A stretch of DNA of 64,000 bases from Dysgonomonas sp. HDW5A (GCF_011299555.1 NZ_CP049857.1:248001-312000); one strand, 5' to 3'; positions 45,249-54,252 are shown, counted from the first letter of the stretch. Notes: generated by a model from the sequence alone, not told the origin. Translations and numbers: made by a program.

Positions 45249-46121
45249 ATGAAAAAAGTAATTTTAGGATGTCTGTGCCTTGGCATGTTAGCATCGTGTA
45301 ATGTAAAGAACTCTGATGAATATAAAGCATTGCAAGCTGAAAGAGATTCTTTATTACAAGTCTCAACAAAGGGACAATCAGACGTGTCGGACTTGATGGC
45401 AATGATAAATCAAGTAGAAGAAAATTTTGCTCAAATAAAAGAAGCTGAGAAATATTTAACGATAGAATCTAAATCAAAAGGAGAAATGTCTTCTGATACT
45501 AAATCTCGTATCACAGATGATTTCCAAATGATCAATGAAATTCTAAAGAAGAATAAAGCAGATATAGAAACGCTGAATAAGAGACTTAAGAATGCAGGTG
45601 GACAATCGGCACAACTTAAACAAACTGTCGAAAGACTAACTGCAGAACTTGAGCAAAGAAGTGCTGCCATATCGGAACTTAGAGATGCTTTATCGGCCAG
45701 AGATGCTCAAATTGCAGCGTTGACAGGTGAAGTTGAAAAACTAAATACAAATGTTGAAGACCTTTCTTCTAAAAATGTAGAACAGTCAAACAAAATTAAA
45801 GAGCAAGAAAAAGCATTGAATACCGGCTATTATATCTTCGGTACATCAAAAGAGCTTAAAGAAGCTAAAGTGGTTACAGGTGGTTTCATTTCTTCTCCTA
45901 AAATCTTAAAAGAATCTATCGACAAATCTATTTTCATCAAGATTGATATTCGCGATGTAAAAGAGATTCCGGTATATGCTAAAAAAGCAAAAATATTATC
46001 TGATCAACCTAAAGACAGTTATACTATTGCTAAAGATGCAAACAGCCAAGTAGTTATTAAAATTAATGATTACAAGAGATTCTGGAGCTTAGGTCAATTC
46101 TTGATCATACAAGTTGATTAA
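45249..46121 (+). CDS. Coiled-coil lipoprotein of unknown function
   Basis: 290 residues with a lipoprotein signal (lipobox LASC, Cys about 17). Residues about 60-195 are a long predicted coiled coil with heptads (ETLNKRLKNAGGQSAQLKQ, ISELRDALSARDAQIAAL), followed by a small C-terminal domain (GYYIFGTSKELKEAKVVTGGF and onward) of strands. This build, a coiled coil then the GTSKEL domain, is seen in uncharacterised lipoproteins of Bacteroidota. It probably bridges the envelope. Its stop overlaps half a palindrome, and a strong hairpin follows. Confidence 0.72.
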   Translation: MKKVILGCLCLGMLASCNVKNSDEYKALQAERDSLLQVSTKGQSDVSDLMAMINQVEENFAQIKEAEKYLTIESKSKGEMSSDTKSRITDDFQMINEILKKNKADIETLNKRLKNAGGQSAQLKQTVERLTAELEQRSAAISELRDALSARDAQIAALTGEVEKLNTNVEDLSSKNVEQSNKIKEQEKALNTGYYIFGTSKELKEAKVVTGGFISSPKILKESIDKSIFIKIDIRDVKEIPVYAKKAKILSDQPKDSYTIAKDANSQVVIKINDYKRFWSLGQFLIIQVD

Positions 46122-46154
46122 GGTCTAAGCAATCATTATTCTTACATATACAGT

Positions 46155-46192
46155 AAACACTGATAAGGCGCAATCTTTATCAGTGTTTCTTT
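46155..46192 (+). terminator. Intrinsic terminator after the coiled-coil lipoprotein gene
   Basis: AAACACTGATAA (46155-46166) and TTATCAGTGTTT (46177-46188), a perfect 12-pair stem, then CTTTT. Confidence 0.88.
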
Positions 46193-46195
46193 TAG

Positions 46196-46210
46196 AAGGT
46201 CTAAGACCTT
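46196..46210 (+). repeat. Gene-boundary palindrome copy
   Basis: AAGGTCTAAGACCTT followed by TTATTCATTTT, between the terminator and the YjjG gene. Confidence 0.72.
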
Positions 46211-46250
46211 TTATTCATTTTAAATACACAAGACAATAAACCATAAGTAG

Positions 46251-46946
46251 ATGAAATATACAACTATATTCTTTGATCTGGATGATACGCTTATCGACAC
46301 AGCACTTAACAGCAAACAAGTACTAGAAGAGGTTTATACTGATTATATGATCAATAAGTACTATCCCAACTTTTCAGACTTCTTCCAAAAATATCAAAGC
46401 ATAAATCTGCATTTATGGGATCAGTATGAACAGAACCTGATAAGTAAGGAAGAGTTGAAGAAAGGTCGATTTCAACAAGCTTTAAGGGATTTTACATCTA
46501 TTACTACGGAACAGTCACTGGAAATGAATAATGATTTTATGGGGAGAGTTTCAAATAAAAAAAACATCATTGAAGGTGTCGAAGGTATATTGGAATATCT
46601 GCAACCGAAATACTGTCTTTATATAATTTCGAACGGCTTCTTAGAGGTACAAGATAAGAAGATAAAAAATGCAGGACTAGACTCCTACTTCAAAGATGTA
46701 TTTTTATCAGATCATGTAGGTAAAAATAAGCCACATCCTTTAATATTCAACTACGCCTTAAAGGAGGCAAATACTACAACGAAAGATTGTATTATGATCG
46801 GGGATAATATTAATACGGATATTATCGGAGCTAAAAATTTAGGTATAGATCAAATATGGTTCAATCCTAAAGATATAACAGATACAAATAGCATAGCTCC
46901 CACATATACTGTAAAAACGTTACATGACATTAAGGCTATTTTATAA
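46251..46946 (+). CDS. yjjG: YjjG family HAD-type noncanonical pyrimidine nucleotidase
   Basis: 231 residues. FFDLDDTLIDT (residues 7-17) has the nucleophile and acid-base Asp pair, YIISNGFLEVQ the HAD motif II, KPHPLIF the Lys of motif III, and GDNINTDIIGAKNLGI motif IV. It is a house-cleaning phosphatase that dephosphorylates modified pyrimidine nucleotides. A TCTGCTTA/TAGCAGA hairpin follows the stop. Confidence 0.92.
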   Translation: MKYTTIFFDLDDTLIDTALNSKQVLEEVYTDYMINKYYPNFSDFFQKYQSINLHLWDQYEQNLISKEELKKGRFQQALRDFTSITTEQSLEMNNDFMGRVSNKKNIIEGVEGILEYLQPKYCLYIISNGFLEVQDKKIKNAGLDSYFKDVFLSDHVGKNKPHPLIFNYALKEANTTTKDCIMIGDNINTDIIGAKNLGIDQIWFNPKDITDTNSIAPTYTVKTLHDIKAIL

Positions 46947-47025
46947 AGGCTTCTGCTTAATTAGCAGACCAATAATAGCTTGCAAACAAGATATATCAAT
47001 AAATAACAAGGCGTTGAAATATCTT

Positions 47026-47814
47026 TCAGAATACAATAGGTGAAACAATATTGATAAGGGTGCTAACCACAGACCAACCTGCAATCTCGGGTGTGGCACT
47101 GTAGACATCTACAACAGCATGCACCTGATCATTCTTTATTTCAACCCTTTGAGTATCTCCTATAAAACCAGGGGTAGATTGCATTGTCACATGCATATTT
47201 TCAGGACCAACAGAGGCTAACGAAGCTGCAACCGAAACATTAAGACCTGTTGGAAAAACACCTATAGCCTCTCTAGCTGTTCCCGAAAAGACAACGCGTT
47301 TCTCTGTTTCCAATGACGGATTATATACGGCTGATCTTCTTAATACAGATTGTCCTTTTTCATTGAAGAACCTTGCCGTTGCATTCCCCATTAAAGTAGC
47401 AGTTCTCAAAACATCAAAACCGCCCGTAGCTCCGGATGCAATGTATATGCGTGTACCGCTTGCTTTTGCTGTTTTCATTACCTCTCGATAAAAAAGAGTA
47501 TCTGCTAATGCTCCAATAGATAAAGTTACAATCGAAGTTCCATTCTTTAAAGTTGGTAAAGCCAGCTCTTTCATAGCAGCAGGAGATGCCGATTCGACCA
47601 GATAATCCGGCTTCAATGCCAATAAGCCTTCTAATGTTGGAGATGCCACACAAGATTTACCATGCTGTTTCATTTTAGTCACAATACGATCAGCTTTTGA
47701 AGCAGTACGCGAATACACTCCAACTAAATCATACTCCGGCAACAAGCCATTAACAACTGCATCGGCAACAATTTCAGCCAATCGTCCACATCCGAAAATC
47801 ACTAACTTTTTCAT
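47026..47814 (-). CDS. nadX: Aspartate dehydrogenase (NadX/DUF108 family)-like protein
   Basis: 262 residues. The N-terminal Rossmann start is VIFGCGRLAEIVADAV; SPAAMKELALP, IYIASGATGGFD, and FPTGLNVSVAASLASVG follow in the order of the DUF108 family, whose tested members oxidise aspartate to iminoaspartate for NAD synthesis. The family's usual FPxNxNVAA is changed to FPTGLNVSVAA here, so substrate may differ. A perfect promoter ends only five bases before the ATG, suggesting a leaderless mRNA. Confidence 0.8.
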   Translation of the reverse strand: MKKLVIFGCGRLAEIVADAVVNGLLPEYDLVGVYSRTASKADRIVTKMKQHGKSCVASPTLEGLLALKPDYLVESASPAAMKELALPTLKNGTSIVTLSIGALADTLFYREVMKTAKASGTRIYIASGATGGFDVLRTATLMGNATARFFNEKGQSVLRRSAVYNPSLETEKRVVFSGTAREAIGVFPTGLNVSVAASLASVGPENMHVTMQSTPGFIGDTQRVEIKNDQVHAVVDVYSATPEIAGWSVVSTLINIVSPIVF

Positions 47815-47819
47815 ACAAG

Positions 47820-47849
47820 CAAAGATAGCCTTATTATATAAATTTCAAA
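47820..47849 (-). promoter_or_regulatory. Complete promoter of the NadX-like gene, possibly leaderless
   Basis: On the minus strand TTTG (47849-47846), an 18-base spacer, then TATCTTTG (47827-47820), both exact. Five bases (CTTGT) separate it from the ATG, where the transcript would be expected to start. Confidence 0.7.
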
Positions 47850-47964
47850 AAAAATCTATATATCCGGCTTTCGTTTATTTGATCTTGAAGAAAAGATGCT
47901 TCTGTATATGGTACGGGAAAGTATTAGCTTTTTAAAAGGAAGGTTGAGAAAGACAAAGAGCAGA

Positions 47965-48723
47965 TCAAGGAATATCTAACTCTAAACCATCAAAAGATAA
48001 GAAAACATTCTCTGGTAATATTTTCTCCATTTCGGCATGCGAGCCAAACTGGTGACTCATATGAGTAAGGTAAGTCTTCTTGGCTGCAATCCTATCAATC
48101 GCCTCTAAAGCTTGTTCTAAGTTTTGATGAGATATATGCTCTCTTATGCGAAGAGCATTTATAACTAAAACATCCAGCCCCTCAAGTTTATGATATTCTT
48201 CATCAGGAATCGTTTTTAGATCGGTGAGGTATGCAAAATTTCCAATACGATAACCCATTATGGGCAACATTCCATGCATCAATCTAATCGGAATAATATC
48301 AACACCCGCAACTTTAAAAGGCTCGAGGCTGATTTCATTTAAAGCAATACTGGGTATTCCCGGATATTTGTGTTCGATAAAACAATATGGAATACGCGAT
48401 TTTAATGCTTTTGCAACATACGACTCTGCATAAATCTCAATATCTCCAAACTTACAAAACGGACGTAAATCATCAATACCTCCTACATGATCATAATGCT
48501 CATGTGTAATTAAAAGACCATCAATAGGCAAAAACTCAACCTCTAACATCTGCTGCCTAAAATCGGGACCACAATCTATCAATATAGACTTGTCTTGAGT
48601 ATAAACTATGACCGATGCTCTTAACCTTTGATCTCGTTTATCTTTTGATTTACAAATTTCACACTGGCAGCCAATTTCGGGTACTCCAGTTGAGGTTCCT
48701 GTCCCTAAAAATCTTACACGCAT
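47965..48723 (-). CDS. PhnP-like MBL-fold hydrolase
   Basis: 252 residues. RFLGTGTSTGVPEIGCQCEICKS is the PhnP-type start, with a zinc-binding Cys cluster after the TGTSTG loop; THEHYDHVGGIDDLRPF is the metallo-beta-lactamase HxHxDH motif. Relatives hydrolyse cyclic phosphodiesters such as phosphoribosyl cyclic phosphate. No phosphonate genes are near, so the substrate may be different. Cytoplasmic. Confidence 0.88.
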   Translation of the reverse strand: MRVRFLGTGTSTGVPEIGCQCEICKSKDKRDQRLRASVIVYTQDKSILIDCGPDFRQQMLEVEFLPIDGLLITHEHYDHVGGIDDLRPFCKFGDIEIYAESYVAKALKSRIPYCFIEHKYPGIPSIALNEISLEPFKVAGVDIIPIRLMHGMLPIMGYRIGNFAYLTDLKTIPDEEYHKLEGLDVLVINALRIREHISHQNLEQALEAIDRIAAKKTYLTHMSHQFGSHAEMEKILPENVFLSFDGLELDIP

Positions 48724-48732
48724 ATTTATGTT

Positions 48733-48747
48733 GAGGTCGCAGACCTT
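48733..48747 (-). repeat. Gene-boundary palindrome copy
   Basis: GAGGTCGCAGACCTT, ten bases upstream of the PhnP-like ATG, inside its leader. Confidence 0.7.
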
Positions 48748-48770
48748 TTAATTGATTCGGTATAATCCCT

Positions 48771-48778
48771 CAAAGATA
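48771..48778 (-). promoter_or_regulatory. -7 element of the PhnP-like gene
   Basis: The reverse strand reads TATCTTTG, consensus, about 48 bases before the ATG. Confidence 0.55.
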
Positions 48779-48824
48779 GTGATGTTTCAAAAATAGTACA
48801 ACTGAATCATGGATTGCTTTTATA

Positions 48825-48863
48825 AAAAAATGGCTATTTCTTGTTGAGAAATAGCCATTTTTT
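48825..48863 (-). terminator. Intrinsic terminator after the SPOR lipoprotein gene
   Basis: AAAAAATGGCTATTTC (48825-48840) and GAAATAGCCATTTTTT (48848-48863), a perfect 16-pair stem. Confidence 0.92.
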
Positions 48864-48884
48864 AATCTTTATATTTTGACTTGA

Positions 48885-49406
48885 TTAGTATTGTCTTTGT
48901 AAGATCCAAAGATCATCAAAAGGTATACCGTATGTTCTTCTAAGAGCATCGCTCGAACCACTAGCTAAATATTTGTCACGGATTGTATTTCTTTCATGCA
49001 CTGCAGCTCCTTTATCATCGTAACTGGCAATAATTACACGATACATTCCTTGTTCGTTTTGAGCCAGAATTATTTTGTATCCTTCTTGTTCCATTCTTGC
49101 TTTCAGAGCTTCTGCATTAGGTTTTACGCTTAATGATGCGATAACAACACTATATGCTCTAAGTCCTGCAGCATCAGTATCATATACTGGTGTAATTTTT
49201 TCTGTTCTTACTTTTTCGTTTGAGGCATCTGTGTAAGCAGGATAAGTAGGTTGTTTAGTAACCGGAGTTGCTGGAGCTTTATTTTCTTCCAATTCTCTTT
49301 CTTTTGCTGCCTCATATACAGATTTATAAGCACTTTGTTTTGGTTTACAAGAACCAAAAGCTACCAATAATGATAGTGCTAATCCAAATCCCAGTAGTTT
49401 ATTCAT
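48885..49406 (-). CDS. SPOR domain lipoprotein
   Basis: 173 residues. Signal ends in a lipobox (VAFGSC, Cys about 20). A disordered linker (ENKAPATPVTKQPTYPAYTDAS) leads to a SPOR domain: YSVVIASLSVKPNAEALKARMEQEGYKIILAQNEQGMYRVIIASY. SPOR domains bind septal peptidoglycan lacking stem peptides, so the protein is probably an outer-membrane lipoprotein enriched at division sites. A single-gene unit with consensus promoter and strong terminator. Confidence 0.9.
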   Translation of the reverse strand: MNKLLGFGLALSLLVAFGSCKPKQSAYKSVYEAAKERELEENKAPATPVTKQPTYPAYTDASNEKVRTEKITPVYDTDAAGLRAYSVVIASLSVKPNAEALKARMEQEGYKIILAQNEQGMYRVIIASYDDKGAAVHERNTIRDKYLASGSSDALRRTYGIPFDDLWILQRQY

Positions 49407-49432
49407 AATCTCGTTGTTAAAAGTTATTTTTA

Positions 49433-49440
49433 CAAAGATA
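49433..49440 (-). promoter_or_regulatory. -7 element of the SPOR lipoprotein gene
   Basis: The reverse strand reads TATCTTTG, consensus, about 27 bases before the ATG. Confidence 0.6.
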
Positions 49441-49552
49441 ATAATTTCTCTTATATCAAATAACAGATAAAGAGTAAAAATAGTTTAAGCTATAAAGCCG
49501 TCTACCCCTCCATTTTAAGTAAATTCAACTATTTATCACCTCAAATAATAAA

Positions 49553-49570
49553 AAGGTCTTATACCTCTTA
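49553..49570. repeat. Gene-boundary palindrome at a stop codon
   Basis: AAGGTCTTATACCT followed by CTTA, whose TTA is the reverse-strand stop of the next gene (49568-49570). Confidence 0.65.
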
Positions 49571-49978
49571 ATATTTTTTGAAATATAAAGTTTCTCCTTC
49601 CGACTCCAATTCCAAAGATGAAGAAGTATTCTTCTTTACAAAAAAACTTCGTGATAAGCTATTCCATCCCAAACATGTATCACACTCATATGGACGGAAA
49701 CTATCCCACACTAAATCTACTTTAATTTCGCCTCCCGATACACTGTAATTTCCAAATCCCATAAAAGTTTCGGTATCTGCAGTGAGTTTTAAATACTGAA
49801 ATACTTTTTTGTGAAATGCATAAAATATAGTATCTACATCCTGTACCTTCCCATCCGAAGTCTCAATACGGTTTAATTGCCATCGACCTTCCAGATTTGA
49901 ATTCTCATCATCGCCACACGAATAGAAACCAAATAAAGTAAATAATAGGATAAGTAAACTAAATTTCCGAAAATTCAT
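49568..49978 (-). CDS. Small lipocalin-like lipoprotein
   Basis: 136 residues. Lipobox GFYSC (Cys about 21). The mature part opens with LEGRWQLNRIETSDG, the GxWxL start of lipocalin-like lipoproteins in Bacteroidota, and continues as short strands to a final LELESEGETLYFKKY. A CDTC pair near residue 100 could form a disulfide. Function unknown. It lies 31 bases beyond the serS stop on the same strand, so it may be transcribed with it. Confidence 0.65.
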   Translation of the reverse strand: MNFRKFSLLILLFTLFGFYSCGDDENSNLEGRWQLNRIETSDGKVQDVDTIFYAFHKKVFQYLKLTADTETFMGFGNYSVSGGEIKVDLVWDSFRPYECDTCLGWNSLSRSFFVKKNTSSSLELESEGETLYFKKY

Positions 49979-50009
49979 CTGCTAATTATATTAAGTAAAA
50001 TGGCCGACC

Positions 50010-51281
50010 TTAGTCTATTTTATCAAAACCTGTGTAAGGAATCAAAGCCTTTGGAATATGTATACCATCGGGTTTTTGATTATTTTCGAGCAAAGCAGCT
50101 ACTATACGAGGCAAAGCCAATGCACTACCGTTTAATGTATGCACAAGCTGAGCTTTTTTATCACCTGAACGATATCTGCATTTAAGACGATTTGCCTGAT
50201 AACTTTCGAAGTTAGATACCGAACTTACTTCCAACCATCGTTTTTGTGCGGCAGAAAACACTTCAAAATCGAATGTCAATGCAGAGGTAAAACTCATATC
50301 ACCACCACAAAGACGAAGTATACGCCAAGGCAGTTCGAGTTCTGTCACCAAAGATTCCACATGACTCACCATTTCTTTTAACGATTCGTATGAATGCTCT
50401 GGTGTATCTATGCGGACAATTTCCACTTTATCAAACTGATGCAAGCGATTCAATCCACGCACATCTTTTCCATAAGAACCGGCTTCGCGTCTGAAACAAG
50501 CAGAGTAGGCAGTATTTTTGATAGGAAGATCTTTTTCTTCCAAAATAACATCACGATATATATTGGTAACAGGCACTTCTGCTGTAGGTATCAAATACAA
50601 ATCATCTGCTGTTGCATGATACATCTGACCTTCTTTATCAGGTAATTGACCTGTACCATAACCCGAAGCTGCATTCACAACATAAGGAGGTTGAATCTCC
50701 AAATAACCTGCGTCACGAGCTTTATCTAAAAAGAAGTTGATCAATGCACGTTGCAAACGAGCTCCTTTTCCTTTATAAACAGGAAAACCTGCTCCGGAGA
50801 TTTTAACTCCTAATTCGAAATCTATCAAATCATATTTCTTGGCTAAATCCCAATGAGGAAGAGCTTCTTCTCCCAATTCAGGAATAACGCCACCATTTTT
50901 TATCTCTTCATTGTCTTCAGCCACTCTACCTTCGGGTACTTCATCTGCAGGCAGATTGGGAATAAGTACGAGCATCTCTTGCAGTTGACTTTCGGCATCT
51001 TTCAGATCTGCTTCCAACGTTTGAATACGACCTTTAACTTCTTGTACAAAAGTACGCAGACTTTCAGCTTCATCTTTCTTGCCATCTTTCATCAAAGCAC
51101 CAATACTCTTCGATTTAGCATTTACATCCGAAAGAAGACCATCTAATTCAGTCTGTATATCTCTACGTCTTTTATCTTCACCCAAAACTTTATAAACAAG
51201 CTCTTTTGCATCGAAGTGTTTTTTAGCCAGTTTTTGTATAACAGCCTCAGGGTTATCATTAATAGTCTTGATCGTTAACAT
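50010..51281 (-). CDS. serS: Seryl-tRNA synthetase
   Basis: 423 residues. The N-terminal coiled-coil arm (about residues 30-105) binds the long variable arm of tRNA-Ser; class II motif 2 (SACFRREAGSYGKDVRGLNRLHQF) and motif 3 (NGSALALPRIVAALLENNQ) are both clear. The 322-bp region upstream (51282-51603) holds no gene, no consensus -7 element and no strong hairpin that I can find. Confidence 0.97.
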   Translation of the reverse strand: MLTIKTINDNPEAVIQKLAKKHFDAKELVYKVLGEDKRRRDIQTELDGLLSDVNAKSKSIGALMKDGKKDEAESLRTFVQEVKGRIQTLEADLKDAESQLQEMLVLIPNLPADEVPEGRVAEDNEEIKNGGVIPELGEEALPHWDLAKKYDLIDFELGVKISGAGFPVYKGKGARLQRALINFFLDKARDAGYLEIQPPYVVNAASGYGTGQLPDKEGQMYHATADDLYLIPTAEVPVTNIYRDVILEEKDLPIKNTAYSACFRREAGSYGKDVRGLNRLHQFDKVEIVRIDTPEHSYESLKEMVSHVESLVTELELPWRILRLCGGDMSFTSALTFDFEVFSAAQKRWLEVSSVSNFESYQANRLKCRYRSGDKKAQLVHTLNGSALALPRIVAALLENNQKPDGIHIPKALIPYTGFDKID

Positions 51282-51603
51282 CTTATTCTTTAATATTAAG
51301 TACTAAAAATATGTATTGATATCAATATGAACAGCAAACACGAAGCTTCTTTCAATATTGATTTGAGGAACAAAGGTATAAATATTTTAAGTCACTTCGA
51401 GGACCTTATTATACAAATTTGATAATATATTACTCATATATACCTAAATATATTGCCGTTTTCAGATAAATACAAAGACATCGATAGATAAAAAGGTAAA
51501 ATCGGTGAATATTCGGAAAAAATCATAAACTGATCCAAGTAATATAGATGACAATAGAGTTTTTTAGTACTTTTACCTCTCCAAAATATAATTTTCACTT
51601 AGA

Positions 51604-52641
51604 ATGCGGTTATTAGTCATTACAATTATCCTTTTATTTTCTTGTTCAACGATATCATACTCACAGCCTGCATCTGATAAATTGATCAGAAAAGGTGTTA
51701 GCCTACACGATAAAGGACGCTATCAGGATGCTATCAGTTATTATCAACAAGCATTAAAGGCTAATCCTTCATCCATGTCTGCAACTTACGAGATGGCACT
51801 ATCTTATCTGCACCTTAAAGATTACGATAATGCCTTAAAATATAGCACTAAAGTTATTAATGCCAATTTCAAGCCTCTTTTGGTAGATGCATATTGCGTA
51901 AAGAGTACAGCTCTGGCAGATTTGAATAAGCTGGACCAGTCTGTTAAATTATTAAATGAGGCTCTCGAAAGATGCGGCGATGAATACCTGCTTCATTATA
52001 ATCTGGGCTTAAGCTACTTTAAGGCTAAGAATTTAAAATTATCTATTTTCCATCTTCAAAAAGCAATAGAAATAGATACTACACATCCGAGTGCATTTTT
52101 ATTATATGCATATGTACTAAGTGATTCAGATAGATGGATACAAAGTTTTCTCTCGTTTCACTTCTTCTTATTGCTCGAACCCAATACAGACAGGTCGAAA
52201 GATGCATTTGGCGAAATGTATGATATTATTACACAAAAAATACCTGCTAATTCACCACTGTTAACGCCCGAGGATGGTATTGACAGACAAAAAATATATG
52301 ATCAATTACGAACTATGCAACCTAAAGTTGAAGATCAACGATTTCAATATGCATATTTCGAACAAGCATCTCGCACTATCTTTTTCACTTTAAGCCAGAT
52401 GCAGGATGACACCCGCAAGGGTATGCTATGGGATTTCTACGTACCCATTTATTCTGAGATACTTGAATCCGGATATTTTGAAACCTACTGTAGATATGTA
52501 AGTGTTTCTTATTTTCCGGTCTCTCTCGAATGGTGGAACAATAATACAGCAAAAGTAGATGGCTTTATCTCTTGGTTTGAAGACGGACAAGGATCATCTG
52601 TAGACAATGATGAAGATTTTGGAGACGATTCAGACTTGTAG
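51604..52641 (+). CDS. Exported tetratricopeptide-repeat protein
   Basis: 345 residues with a signal peptide (MRLLVITIILLFSCSTISYSQ; the Cys may instead be a lipobox). About four TPR units lie at residues 25-170, for example GRYQDAISYYQQALKANPSSMSATYEMALSYLHLKDYDNAL. The C-terminal half is not repetitive and ends acidic (DNDEDFGDDSDL). It is likely a scaffold in the envelope. It precedes the sigma factor gene by 114 bases, with a palindrome in between. Confidence 0.82.
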   Translation: MRLLVITIILLFSCSTISYSQPASDKLIRKGVSLHDKGRYQDAISYYQQALKANPSSMSATYEMALSYLHLKDYDNALKYSTKVINANFKPLLVDAYCVKSTALADLNKLDQSVKLLNEALERCGDEYLLHYNLGLSYFKAKNLKLSIFHLQKAIEIDTTHPSAFLLYAYVLSDSDRWIQSFLSFHFFLLLEPNTDRSKDAFGEMYDIITQKIPANSPLLTPEDGIDRQKIYDQLRTMQPKVEDQRFQYAYFEQASRTIFFTLSQMQDDTRKGMLWDFYVPIYSEILESGYFETYCRYVSVSYFPVSLEWWNNNTAKVDGFISWFEDGQGSSVDNDEDFGDDSDL

Positions 52642-52717
52642 AACGTAAACAAAAATAAACGGTGGAATGTTTAGAGTCTAAGAACCCTGCATTTTACTAG
52701 TTTATCTAAACAAAAAC

Positions 52718-52732
52718 AGGTCTGAGACCTTA
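52718..52732 (+). repeat. Gene-boundary palindrome copy
   Basis: AGGTCTGAGACCTTA, 23 bases before the sigma factor ATG. Confidence 0.7.
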
Positions 52733-52755
52733 ACTATTTACAGCACAAATATAGA

Positions 52756-53307
52756 ATGACAGAAGCGGAAGAAGCTCTATTAGTTAAAAGACTATTGGAT
52801 GAGAAAACCCAAAGGGATGCTTTCTCTGTTTTGGTGAAATCGTTCAGTGAACGATTATATTGGCAAATCCGAAAAATCGTGATTTCTCACGAAGATGCTA
52901 ATGATGTTCTCCAAAATGCATTCATTAAAATATGGACTAATATCGACAGTTTTAGAGGCGACTCTAAACTGACTACCTGGCTATATAAGATAGCCATCAA
53001 CGAAAGTATCTCTTTTGTTAATAAACAACGACAACAACAAAATGTACCATTGGATGACAGTGACAACTTTCTGGAATCAAAACTCGAGAGCGACTCCTTT
53101 TTCGATGGAGACGAGGCTCAGGTAAAACTTCAAAAAGCGATACTTACTTTACCCGAAAAACAAAGGATAGTATTCAACCTCAAATATTTTGAGGAAATGA
53201 AATACGAGGAAATGTCGGAAATTCTCGATACCTCTGTGGGAGCCCTTAAAGCGTCATATCATCATGCCGTAAAAAAAATTGAAGATTTTTTATCACAATT
53301 CAATTAA
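52756..53307 (+). CDS. ECF-type RNA polymerase sigma factor
   Basis: 183 residues. Region 2 (residues 22-88) has DANDVLQNAFIKIW and WLYKIAINESISF; region 4 (about 125-180) has LPEKQRIVFNLKYFEEMKYEEMSEILDTSVGALKASYHHAVKKI, the -35-binding helix-turn-helix. It is followed 49 bases on by a one-helix membrane protein and then a Spy-like protein, the layout of an envelope-stress sigma with its anti-sigma and a target. Confidence 0.93.
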   Translation: MTEAEEALLVKRLLDEKTQRDAFSVLVKSFSERLYWQIRKIVISHEDANDVLQNAFIKIWTNIDSFRGDSKLTTWLYKIAINESISFVNKQRQQQNVPLDDSDNFLESKLESDSFFDGDEAQVKLQKAILTLPEKQRIVFNLKYFEEMKYEEMSEILDTSVGALKASYHHAVKKIEDFLSQFN

Positions 53308-53356
53308 ACCTTTTTCATTTTCAGGAGTCTATTATAATACTCAAAAGATTAGTAGT

Positions 53357-53707
53357 ATGTTGAACAATATCGAAAAAAACAATCCATTCAAAGTTCCGGA
53401 AAATTATTTTCTGAATTTCAATGAAGAAATAATGAACAAATTACCGGAAAAGAAGGTGCAAAAGAAAATTGTTCCCTTATGGAGATCTGTCGGTAAATGG
53501 GTTGCTGCAGCCGCTGTAGTTACAGGCATTGCAATACTAGGTACCAACTATATGGATAACCATTCTCCCGACATCAATAAGTTCTCTATAGAAAGCACTA
53601 TGAGTCCTGATGATAATTTAATTTCCTTGGAAAATGATTATTATCAGTTTATTGAAGATGACGCAACTCAATTGGTTTACAGAGATGCTGTTTATAATTT
53701 AGAATAA
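53357..53707 (+). CDS. Probable anti-sigma factor, single membrane helix
   Basis: 116 residues from the ATG at 53357. An upstream extension overlaps the sigma gene and shows no family likeness; MLNNIEKNNPFKVPENYFLNF is the typical start of Bacteroidota anti-sigma-like proteins after ECF genes. The N-terminal 45 residues would be cytoplasmic, followed by one helix (WVAAAAVVTGIAILGTNYM), then a periplasmic tail. No zinc (ZAS) motif is visible, so the anti-sigma role is inferred from context. Confidence 0.7.
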   Translation: MLNNIEKNNPFKVPENYFLNFNEEIMNKLPEKKVQKKIVPLWRSVGKWVAAAAVVTGIAILGTNYMDNHSPDINKFSIESTMSPDDNLISLENDYYQFIEDDATQLVYRDAVYNLE

Positions 53708-53719
53708 AAAAACAAGATT

Positions 53720-54187
53720 ATGCAATATAAAAACATCTTACTCTTAATTATTCTCTCGGTATTTTCGTATTTTCCATTATCAGCACAGGAACATTCACAT
53801 CGCGGAGGTTTCGATATAGAGGCATTCAAAAAGAAAAAAGCCGACTTTATCATTGAGAATGTACAATTAACCGATGCTGAGGCCAAAGCATTTATCCCCT
53901 TGACAAATGAATTGATGGATAAACGTTTTGAGCTAAACAGAGCTATAAGAAAAGAAACTCGGGAGCTTCGCAAAAAAACAAATAAGACAAATGCCGATTA
54001 TGAGCGATTACTTGATGCAAGTAGTATGGTTAAGATAAAAGAAGCACAGCTGGAACAAGAGTATTTACAAAAGTTCAAGAAAGTTTTGTCTGCCGAAAAA
54101 ATATATAAATATAAACAGGCAGAAGCACAATATATGAAAGATATAGTTGATCAAAAAGTCGAAGGCAATAGATATAAACGAAAATAA
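53720..54187 (+). CDS. Spy/CpxP-like periplasmic protein
   Basis: 155 residues, signal peptide MQYKNILLLIILSVFSYFPLSA. The mature protein is helical and charged: KADFIIENVQLTDAEAKAFIPLTNELMDKRFELNRAIRKETREL, then YLQKFKKVLSAEKIYKYKQAEAQYMKD. The LTxxEAxxF...Y helix pattern with a late KVLSxEKxYKYxQAE is that of Spy/CpxP-type chaperones and metal sensors coded behind ECF systems. It starts 12 bases after the anti-sigma stop. Confidence 0.78.
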   Translation: MQYKNILLLIILSVFSYFPLSAQEHSHRGGFDIEAFKKKKADFIIENVQLTDAEAKAFIPLTNELMDKRFELNRAIRKETRELRKKTNKTNADYERLLDASSMVKIKEAQLEQEYLQKFKKVLSAEKIYKYKQAEAQYMKDIVDQKVEGNRYKRK

Positions 54188-54199
54188 TCGGGAAATCTC

Positions 54200-54229
54200 T
54201 TTGTGTTTTATTTTTTCTTACTATATTTG
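54200..54229 (+). promoter_or_regulatory. Histidine operon promoter
   Basis: TTTG (54200-54203), an 18-base spacer, and TATATTTG (54222-54229) are exact consensus elements. Transcription should start about 54236, 17 bases before the leader peptide ATG. Confidence 0.8.
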
Positions 54230-54252
54230 CCTTTGTATAAAGAAAATCAACA

